DNA from: Owenia fusiformis
Lineage: Eukaryota; Annelida; Polychaeta; Sabellida; Oweniidae
Assembly: GCA_903813345.2 (NCBI GenBank)
Contig: CAIIXF020000012.1
Location: 11,888,932-11,948,931 of the forward strand
Direction: 5' to 3'
DNA length: 60,000 bases
A program made the position numbers and the translations under genes. Below are positions 12,701-24,700 of this stretch, in pieces (positions within the stretch are counted from its first letter, which is position 1; every line of letters starts with the position of its first letter). A model generated the notes under the pieces. The model made no database searches. It was given only the letters and a program-made list of their open reading frames with translations, and was not told the origin of the DNA.

Positions 12701-15700
12701 AATGTTAATAATTAATTTTCAGATGTCAAGTTCATCTAGAATGATTATTCAGTCTAATGTGTGTTTTGTTAAATTAATATGGCCTTTTAGAGAAGATTTT
12801 TGCCACGCCTTTTATATAGTTTGAATAAATATTGGAGAAATGTGTCATGTTTTACTTGACTTTAGAACTTGAACTGAGAATAAATTTACACTGCTTGGCA
12901 AGGTGTGTCCAATTCCAGCCAATCATAACACACTATTTACATGACAATTATGTTTACTACTATTTTTTTCAAGGCCTGTCTGCGTCGCTAACATGCTAAA
13001 TATAAGAGTTAGCTGACGTTTGGGAGTCTGACTTACCTTCTAAAGGTTAGAATCCGAATCTTAATGAAACCATATCACCTTTGTTCCGTCTACCATGGAG
13101 CATTTGCCACAACATCCAAGAGGTAAATCATGGATCGAGAAAATGAATGATTTCCTTGTAAGTTCCGGAAGTTTCAATACGAAAAATTACCGAACATATG
13201 TGAAAACCGAATATTTGTTCGTTGTTTTCACGATTTACAGGTTCGTTTGTTCTTCAATGTTTTGGTCTAAATTATAAAGCATCACCAACAGGTCTTTCTC
13301 TATTAATCGACTAATACAGCAGACGGCTCATATTTCTACGTAGCATTTCATTCAGACCAATAGTGGGAGTGTAGATCACGCAGTTTCGTTCGTTGCGTAC
13401 TTCACTTGAAATTGGTAATTTTTAATATTGACTACTTCACTTAGCTTGGCGGATGTAGAACATTGCTTAATATTCTTTTAATTTTCACACCAGACATGCT
13501 TGGTTGACACGTCAACAAAGTAAAGTTCAAGGGTCAATGCGTTATTTCGTGATAACTACAACGCCTTCCCGGAAGTCAACATTGATGAAAAATGAAAAAG
13601 TCGGAAAAGCATTTACGCTAATTTCTATCAAATGCTATGTTTATGCATCATCATCGACGCAACAAAGGTGATATAGTTTCATTAAGATTCGGGTTCTAAC
13701 CTTTAGAAGGTAAGTCAGACTCCCAAACGTCAGCTAACTCTTATATTTAGCATGTTAGCGACGCAGACAGGCCTTGAAAAAAATAGTAAGTTCCCTCCAA
13801 CCTGGACTTTAGGTAAAAAAGACGTTCAAATGGTCATATCTATGCAATAAAACATACCCAGCTCCTGATCTTGCACTGCAACTTGTTTCTACAATTCTAG
13901 ATATCTTAGTTTACAGCAGTGACTTCACATCAAGTCAGCTTGTGTATCTGGATTAGAAGCTGACTTAATATCAACCACATTTATTAGTGAATTTCGAGAA
14001 ATATGTCGAATTTAGCCATATTTGGCATATCTTTCTATGGAACTACTTAAAGTTTTGCAAATTAATCCCTAAAATTCTGGAGACGACGATCTAAATTCTG
14101 CTGAGTCAGCAATTTTCATTTTTGCATTGAAAACAGTACTTTTCAGCCTAAATTGCTACATTTCTGCTCTTTTATCAAGTAATTTGACGCAGTTCTTGCC
14201 AAATTATAGGAAACATACCCCAAACGTTCCACAGTGTGCGAAGTTCCAACATTTTGACCCTTTAAACCCACGAAAGACCCAATTTTAAAGGGACGTATTC
14301 AGTAAACCTGCACAAAAGACAATGCTACTTGAACTAGCCATCGGAACTTCATGAAAAACGAAAAATCAATGATGTTCAGTTTAGTAAAGTAGCAAATAGT
14401 CATACTCATGAGAGAATATAAATCATTTGTGCAATTTGCACAACTTTAAACAGCTGTTTAAAGTAGATTAGTATCGTTGGGGGCAAAAATCCCCCAAAAT
14501 AGCCCAAAAGCTGTCCAAAAAATAAAAATTTTCATGCTCAAGGCTGAATTATTTTGCCTTTTTTGCTACATTTATCAGTGCAGTGACAAGAAGTCTTGTG
14601 GATAGCGCAACTTTTCCTGAACGTTTCTCTAATAAGATATTTTAATGACAAAATAACTACATTTAGTCTGGAATAAATTGTCACAAAATATAATGACCCT
14701 AGGGGTCAAGAGAACCCTATAAAATCAAAAGTGCTGAGGGGATTTGAGCAAAAATGTACATATCACTTCATAAAACCCTGAACTTTAAAATTAATATTGA
14801 ACAAAATGTACATTTAGTCAACCATGACACTAATAGGGTAAATACAACCCACGTGGGATTTGTTTTGGTCATGGTATGACCGCTGACAGATTATAATTTT
14901 GAACCAAAAAATTGAATTATATTTTTGGCGGTCTCAGTAAATCAATTGGGTAATGAGGTCCTACGTGCGTTTTACAGGCCCAGAAATCAATGCTCGCTTA
15001 TAAATGTAGCAAAATCTTTTTTCGTTCGTGGGATATTTTTTTCACCATAAAACCGAACGGGAAGTTTTTGAATAGGACTACATGATCTGAATGGATGCGA
15101 GGATTCGATGGGCTGGGATTTGAGAAATTATGATTTGAACTTTGCCAATTTTACATGTATTCCAATGGGTGAAAAAGTAAGTTGCTTTCTACCTATGCCA
15201 GTTAAAAGGTGCTTAAAATTACCAAATATGATCACATATTTCTTTTTTTTTTAAAATGGCACCTTAAAACTATTATTATTAGCACAAATCTGAAAAGACA
15301 AAAATCTCAGGGGCCATATCTTTAGTTTTCATGCAATATTAGCTTACATCAACTCTATCCATGCTGTCATGTATTGATGTATATGTTATGAGTGATAAAA
15401 GAGAAATGAAGTGTTTGTTTCAGTTGTTTTGTGTGTTGTTTGAGTTAAACAATACTTAGTTACATATGAAAGTAAAAATGGTGTAATTTTTTTTTCAATT
15501 TGTATTGCCTTCATTCTTAGAAAATGTGTGACTGAAATGAATCGGCTTGTGGGTGTTGTTGTATAACTGGAGTTATAAAAATATGGCCCCCAAGGTTTTG
15601 ACATCATATTGAAGCTGAGACTTGTCTCTTTATAACCGTACCAAACTTGAACACTTTTGTAAGCCCAAATTTTCAGAAATGAAGAAAGTCTATCAATCTT

Positions 15701-18700
15701 GTCACTAGGTTCTGGGTGTTCTGTCAGGGAACCCATTACTTGATACATTAACAGTTACTTATCAGTGCCATTTTCAACCCAAATATTTTTTGGACATCAA
15801 CATGTTATATAAAGCCAGATTTAACATGAAACATCATGCACTGATTTGGGTGAAGGCAATTTCACTTTAGCAAGTAAATCTGCTAAGTACAGAGTTAGTG
15901 CTACTGCATATATGTGACTGAGGTGTTATCTGAGGTCACCAAAACCAGCTGTTCAACTAAGATATCTGAAATGTAACTGAATTGGGTTGCAGTGCTTGAC
16001 CAAGCCTCCAATACAGCCCACTTGTCTATTTCAGTAAATATGATGGCTACAGAGACACAATACAGTGGGTAGTTTTCTGTGAGGAGTAATAGTTGATGTT
16101 TATTTCAGCATATATGATGGCTACAGAGATACAATACAGTAAGTAGTTGTCTATGAGGAGTAATATTGATGTTTATTTCAGCATATATGATGGCTACAAA
16201 GATACAATACAGTGGGTAGTCTTCTGTGAGAAGTAATAGTTGATGTTTATTTCAGCATATATGATGGCTACAAAGATACAATACAGTGGGTAGTCTTCTG
16301 TGAGGAGTAATAGTTGATGTTTATTTCAGCATATATGATGGCTACAAAGATACAATACAGTGGGAAGTCCTCTGTAAGGAGTAATAGTTGATGTTTATTT
16401 CAGCATATATAATGGCTACAAAGATACAATACAGTAGGTAGTCTTCTGTGAGGAGTAATAGTTGATGTTTAAATTCAGCATATATGATGGCTACAAAGAT
16501 ACAATACAGTGGGTAGTCTTCTGTGAGGAGTAATATTTGATGTTTATGTCAGCATATATAATGGCTACAAAGATACAATACAGTGGGTAGTCTTCTGTGA
16601 GGAGTAATAGTTGATGTTTATTTCAGCATATATAATGGCTACAAAGATACAATACAGTGGGTAGTCTTCTGTGAGGAGTAATAGTTGATGTTTATTTCAG
16701 CATATATAATGGCTACAAAGATACAATACAGTGGGTAGTCTTCTGTGAGGAGTAATAGTTGATGTTTAAATTCAGCATATATGATGGCTACAGAGATACA
16801 ATACAGTGGGTAGTCTTCTGTGAGGAGTAATAGTTGATGTTTATTTCAGCATATATGATGGCTACAAAGATACAATACAGTGGGTAGTCTTCTGTGAGGA
16901 GTAATAGTTGATGTTTATTTCAGCATATATAATGGCTACAGAGATACAATACAGTGGGTAGTCTTCTGTGAGGAGTAATAGTTGATGTTTATTTCAGCAT
17001 ATATGATGGCTACAGAGATAAAATACAGTGGGTAGTCTTCTGTGAGGAGTAATAGTTGATGTTTATTTCAGCATATATGATGGCTACAAAGATACAATAC
17101 AGTGGGTAGTCTTCTGTGAGGAGTAATAGTTGATGTTTATTTCAGCATATATAATGGCTACAGAGATACAATACAGTGGGTAGTCTTCTGTGAGGAGTAA
17201 TAGTTGATGTTTATTTCAGCATATATGATGGCTACAGAGATACAATACAGTGGGTAGTCTTCTATGAGGAGTAATAGTTGATGTTTATTTCAGCATATAC
17301 GATGGCTACAAAGATACAATACAGTGGGTAGTCTTCTGTGAGGAGTAACAGTTGATGTTTATTTCAGCATATATGATGGCTACAAAGATACAATACAGTG
17401 GGTACTCTTCTGTGAGGAGTAATAGTTGATGTTTATTTCAGCATATACAGGGTGTCAAATAAGTCCCGTCCCCCCTGCTACAGCTAAAACCTTAATAGAC
17501 GGTACCTAGTGTGATATACCATTGGAAAGATCATCCAAAGTTATGTTAACTCACCAACTCTCAAGTATTTTGGATGAAATTCACCTATATTTTTATGATG
17601 TATTTTATGATTAGCGTGCCCTCCTTTAAGTAAGTATATATGATGGCTACAAAGATACAATACAGTGGATAGTCTTCTGTGAGGAGTAATAGTTGATGTT
17701 TATTTCAGCATATATGATGGCTACAAAGATACAATACAGTGGGTAGTATTCTATGAGGAGTAATAGTTGATGTTTATTTCAGCATATATAATGGCTACAA
17801 AGATGCAATACAGTGGATAGTCTTCTGTGAGGAGTAATAGTTGATGTTTATTTCAGCATATATAATGGCTACAAAGATGCAATACAGTGGATAGTCTTCT
17901 ATGAGGAGTAATAGTTGATGTTTATTTCAGCATATATAATGGCTACAAAGATGCAATACAGTGGGTAGTCTTCTGTGAGGAGTAATAGTTGATGTTTATT
18001 TCAGCATATATGATGGCTACAAAGATACAATACAGTGGGTAGTCTTCTGTGAGGAGTAATAGTTGATGTTTATTTCAGCATATATAATGGCTACAAAGAT
18101 GCAATACAGTGGGTAGTCTTCTGTGAGGAGTAATAGTTGATGTTTATTTCAGCATATATGATGGCTACAAAGATACAATACAGTGGGTAGTGTATTGTGA
18201 AGAGTAATAGTTGATGTTTATTTCAGCATATATGATGGCTACAGAGATACAATACAGTGGGTAGTCTTCTGTGAGGAGTAATAGTTGATGTTTATTTCAG
18301 CATATATGATGGCTACAAAGATACAATACAGTGGGTACTCTTCTGTGAGGAGTAACAGTTGATGTTTATTTCAGCATATATGATGACTACAAAGATGCAA
18401 TACAGTGGATAGTCTTCTGTGAGGAGTAATAGTTGATGTTTATTTCAGCATATATGATGGCTACAAAGATACAATACAGTGGATAGTCTTCTGTGAGGAG
18501 TAATAGTTGATGTTTATTTCAGCATAAATGATGGCTACAAAGATACAATACAGTGGGTAGTCTTCTGTGAGGAGTAATAGTTGATGTTTATTTCAGCATA
18601 TATGATGGCTACAAAGATATAATACAGTGGGTAGTCTTCTGTGAGGAGTAATAGTTGATGTTTATTTCAGCATATATGATGGCTACAAAGATACAATACA

Positions 18701-21700
18701 GTGGATAGTCTTCTGTGAGGAGTAATAGTTGATGTTTATTTCAGCATAAATGATGGCTACAAAGATACAATACAGTGGTAGTCTTTTGTGAGGAGTAATA
18801 GTTGATGTTTATTTCAGCATATATGATGGCTACAAAGATACAATACAGTGGGTAGTCTTCTGTGAGGAGTAATAGTTGATGTTTATTTCAGCATATATGA
18901 TGGCTACAAAGATACAATACAATGGGTAGTCTTCTGTGAGGAGTAATAGTTGATGTTTATTTCAGCATATATGATGGCTACAAAGATACAATACAATGGG
19001 TAGTCTTCTGTGAGGAGTAATAGTTGATGTTTATTTCAGCATATATAATGGCTACAAAGATACAATACAGTGGGTAGTCTTCTGTGAGGAGTAATAGTTG
19101 ATGTTTATTTCAGCACATATGATGGCTACAAAGATACAATACAGTGGGTAGTCTTCTGTGAGGAGTAATAGTTGATGTTTATTTCAGCATATATGATGGC
19201 TACAGAGATACAATACAGTGGGTAGTCTTCTCTGAGGAGTAATAGTTGATGTTTATTTCAGCATATATGATGGCTACAAAGATACAATACAGTGGGTAGT
19301 CTTCTGTGAGGAGTAATATTGATGTTTATTTCAGCATATATGATGGCTACAGAGATACAATACAGTGGGTAGTCTTCTGTGAGGAGTAATAGTTGATGTT
19401 TATTTCAGCATATATGATGGCTACAGAGATACAATACAGTGGGTAGTCTTCTCTGAGGAGTAATAGTTGATGTTTATTTCAGCATATATGATGGCTACAG
19501 AGATACAATACAGTGGGTAGTCTTCTCTGAGGAGTAATAGTTGATGTTTATTTCAGCATATATGATGGCTACAAAGATACAATACAGTGGGTAGTCTTCT
19601 GTGAGGAGTAATAGTTGATGTTTATTTCAGCATATATGATGGCTACAAAGATACAATACAGTGGGTAGTCTTCTGTGAGGAGTAATAGTTGATGTTTATT
19701 TCAGCATATATGATGGCTACAGAGATACAATACAGTGGGTAGTCTTTTGTGAGGAGTAATAGTTGATGTTTATTTCAGAATATATGATGGCAACAAAGAT
19801 ACAATATAGTGGGTAGTCTTCTGTGAGGAGTAATAGTTGATGTTTATTTCAGCATATATGATGGCTACAAAGATACAATACAGTGGGTAGTTGTCTATGA
19901 GGAGTAATAGTTGATGTTTATTTCAGCATATACGATGGCTACAAAGATACAATACAGTGGGTAGTCTTCTGTGAGGAGTAATAGTTGATGTTTATTTCAG
20001 CATATAGTTTAGTTTTTAGTTTAGTGGTAGGTTCAATACAATGCAATACAATACAATACAAAAGAAAAGTAATAAAAAGCAACCCAGCCCACTTGGGCTT
20101 ATCAACCACTAATGTTAAAAATTACAATTAGATTCATAACAAACAATTTTAAAAATACTAGCATGAATTTCTTAGACACATACATGCAATTAAATTCAAT
20201 TTACATTATAAATGGCATTTCTTCTTTTAAAATAACAAAGTTTAACAAAATGAGCAGCTTGCCTAGGCATTTTTTCAAATAAATACTGAAACTTTTGATT
20301 CGTAGTTGATTCTGTTTCTTCAAAAATTTGGTGATTTTGTAAATATGTTTTCCTTATTTCCTTATAAAATGTACAATTAAAAATAAAATGTTCCTCATCC
20401 TCAATGTTGCCAGATTTACATAAAGTACATTTTCTATTTTCCAATTTTTCATTTCTAAATCTGCCTGTTTCAATTTCCAGTGGTAAAATTCCCATACGTA
20501 ATTGTGCAATTAAAGATCGTTCCAACTTAGATAAATTTAGCAATAAATATGACTCAGTTTTGTATGAGGTTTTGAATTTGACATATGTTCTTAATTTTGG
20601 TTTCTTGTGTACTAAATCATTCCAAGTTGTTTCATATGTAAGCAGTAGTTTCTTTTTGACTTTTTCTATATAACAATACTCTAAATTCTCAAAATTATCT
20701 TGACAATCACATCTATTTAAAATTTTTTGGAGCTCTTGACTCCATTTACTATTTACAGTTTTATCCCATTTAAATATTTGTTTGGTAATTCTATTATCTG
20801 GCATCATTATCATTCTATTAAAGGTTCGAATAATCTCCAGATCTTTTTCAATTTCTAAGGGAGTCCAAGCAAAATCGCCATGCAATGCATCAAGTGGTAC
20901 AAATTTATGAACTCCAGCAAAATATCTTTGAGCTCTGTTAAATACATTATTGCAAACTGTTGAACAATCGTATGCTCCCCAAACACCTACTCCATAATGG
21001 AGAACAGGCAAAACACATACATTAAATAATTTAGTGAATGTTTTATATCCAAGATCCTTATTCCATTTACATTTGTTAATTAATGACCCAAGTGCTCTTC
21101 CAGCTGAGTCTGATAAGGTTCTTACAATTTCATCAAATTTACCATGTTGAGTAAATGTTATACCACGATACGTATATTTATCTGTATATTCTACAAGGGC
21201 ATTCCCAATTTGAAATTTGAAATTACTTCTCTCAACATTGACTTTTCTGAAGTGCATAATTTTCGTTTTTGAAATATTTACATTCAGTCGCCATTTATAG
21301 CACCATCTATTTACAATATTTAATTGTTCTTGCATGTCATTCTCTGATTCTGCAAGTAAAACTAAATCATCGGCATATGCTAAAACAGAAATATTTACAG
21401 AGTCATTAATATTTACACCATACTGTCTACTTTGCAAGTCTTTCAGAAGACTATCTATAAATAATGCAAAGAGACTTGGAGATAAGCTATCCCCCTGCCT
21501 TACACCTGATCTAGTGTCAAACCAGTCTGTAATCAATCTATTAATCTTAACAGCTGATTCAGTACCTACCAAAAACAGTTTAATGGCTTTATACATTTTT
21601 CCTTTAACTCCACATTTTAATAATCGATATAATAAAAGATTTCTATTTACATAGTCAAAGGCTTTCTTTAAATCAATAAAACATGCAAATAGTTCCTACC

Positions 21701-24700
21701 ATCTCTTATCTTGTTCTTTACAACACTGTTTAATGTAAAAATATGGTCTATACAAGATCTGCCATTCCTATACCCATTTTGGGTGTCATCTAAAAGATTA
21801 TTATCCTCACAGAAAAGCTTAAATCGTTTATTAATAATACTACTATAAACTTTTGAAATACATGATAAAATACTCAGACCTCTATAATTGAGAGGAATTC
21901 TTGGATCCTTATCACCCCCTTTAGGTATGGGAAATATTATTGCTTTCAACCATATGCTTGGAATTTTACTCATTTGATAACACTTATTAAAAAATATATG
22001 TAAGGCTTGTTTCACAATGTTAAATTTCAGAACTTCATTAGGAATCATGTCATGACCAATAGTTTTAAAATCTTTGGCACATTTTATTGCTAAATCAACT
22101 TCATCAATTGATAAGGAGGTGTCAATTGAAGGATCAACATTAGTATTTTCCAACAAAACTGTTTCATCCATAGCATCCCTATAAAATATATCATCATAGT
22201 CATCACTCTGGGCATTATACAAGTCAGCATATTCATTTTGCCAATGTTTCAATACAGCATCAATATTATAATTTACATTACCATCTTTATCTATAACCTC
22301 TGATGGAATGACATTTTTACGTTTTGGACCTGTATTTTTTATAAAATTCCAAAACTCATTTGGATTTTTATCACTTGTTTTATCTATGTTTTCTAAAATA
22401 GTTTGATTATATTTTCTTTTTGATGATCTTAATAACCTATCAAATTGCCTTGCAGCTACCTTAAAATTGTGTCTATACATACTCTTTAAGTGACAGTTAT
22501 TTCTACATTGCAAAAATGTTTTCTCTTTTTCATGCATGCTTTTCCAAAGTTTAGTTAATTCATCAGTCCAATATGACTTTGACTTTTGATATCTTTTTTT
22601 TACAAAAAACAGTAAATTTCTTAAGCTTGTTATTCATTTCCTGTAAAATAATTGTACATAAATTATGATATTCATTATCTAGAACATCTTGTTCACTTCT
22701 ATCCTTTTCTATTGTTGCTATCCAATTTAAGACAATATCAATCAATTCTGGTGATGACATAAAATTCGGGGGAATAGTGCGAGTGTTATATTTAGTAGGT
22801 TTGTATTCATTACAATTAACATCATTTTTCATTTTTTCCGAACCTTCAAAATGTGACTCATTTTTAATGTCATTTACTAATTTGAAATGTAGCACTAATA
22901 ATGAATGATCAGGAGATCTGCATTTATCATTTAACATTTGTTGGATACCAAGCTCATTTATTATATCTGTGCAAAGTTTCACTTCAAATTTCGAACAATT
23001 AATTAAATTATCATGTGGCAATATAAAATAATCCACCACTGATCTACCTTGGGTTCTACAACATGTGAAATTATTGAATTCTCTTGTCACTCTGCCATTT
23101 ATGATACACATCTTTGAGTCTTTTAAGAATTCCAGTAAACTATTTCCATGACTATTTACATTAGTTTCTAAATTAATACGCTTAAGATCATTAGCAACAC
23201 CATCTATATCACCAATAAAATCAACTTTATGACCAGTACGTGCATTCAAATCTCCAGTCAAAAAATAAGCATCACTATCTTGTGAATATAAATATATCAA
23301 AGAAAGCAAATGATTAAAAAAGGCATCAGCATTTCTTCCATAAAGAGATTCTTCTGGAGGTAAGTAGGCACAATATACAATAAATGTGTAATTAGAAATC
23401 TTATCAATAAATTGTAAGGCTAAAATGCCATCATACTGTTTATCCAACACTTCAATCCTGTAATCATTAAATAATCTCACTTTTACAAAAATTCCCACAC
23501 CACCAAATGTTCTATGGGCTTTCTTGTTAACTGTTTTTCTATGATGTCCAAACCATTTGTATTCTCCATCAAATGCATCCTTTATCAACCTGTCATTAGC
23601 CAGATGTGTTTCATTTAAGCATATAATGTCACTGTCTGAATAGGTAATTATCTGTTTTCTAAGTTCACTATTCTGTGCAGTCCAACCATTGATATTTATG
23701 CTAGCAATGTTAATTGTGGGCTGGTATATTTCCTATGTACTATAGTTTCTAAATCCGCAGCCTCTACCTCTTCCTCTAGCTGGGAAAGACCTGTTTGGCA
23801 TAGGAGGCTTTGTAGTTCCCCATCCATCATCACCGGTAGCAGTTCCATTTTCTCTGTCAGATCTATAAGTGCTTCCCTGACCATGTGTCGTATCACGTTT
23901 AACAAGACGACCACTTCCAGTAAACGTGTACTTATCACCATCTGGTACGCATCTCAACAACTCTTTTGTATTCAATTCTATCAAGCGTTCTTCATGTGAC
24001 TTTGCCCCATGTATAAATACATTGTGGAATTTTGGCTTTGGCTGTAACTGTTTCTTTCTTCGCAGTGCTTCAATCTTGTTCTCTACGGTATTAAATTGTA
24101 TCTTAACCACCCCTGGTCTGTCGTTTCTTGATCTTGTTCTTTCAGCACATATAACTGTATTCTTATTCATTCCCAGGCCCTCTGATACTAACACACCAGC
24201 CTTAAGTGTGACATCTTCACCAGTAGTAAATGGAACATTTCTGACTATGATGCTGGTTGCAGGAGGGTAACTCTTTTCAGCTGACTGATTCATCTGTGGT
24301 CGGTCTTCTAGGGACTTCAATCTACTTTCAATTTCAAATGGTCGTTCCTCGAGAGATTTCAGTCTATTTTCGATTTCCAATGCTTGCTTGTTAACTTTAT
24401 GTTCAAAGTTAAGAGCGCCCTCTTTAAATGATGTCAGTTCACTTTTTACATTTATCTCAATGCTCAGAAGACGTGCATTCATTTTTGTCATTTCATGGGA
24501 AAGTTCTTGTTTCACTGTCTTAATGAGATCAGTCTTTATAGCACATATAAGTTCATCCTTAACCAATGTTATGAGGTCATTTTTTACTGCCTCAATTAAG
24601 CCAGATTTGATATCCTTCAACATCTCGGCTTGTAGTGTCTTACGAGGTGGAGAATGTGTAACTGTATCTGCCGGTGCAGATGATGGGATATCGTGATCTG

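Noticed and set aside
15386-15748. 120-codon open frame on the - strand
   Set aside because: No recognisable motif, no splice or gene context.
20404-24696. + strand open frames across the LINE
   Set aside because: Shadows of the - strand ORF1 and ORF2 reading frames.
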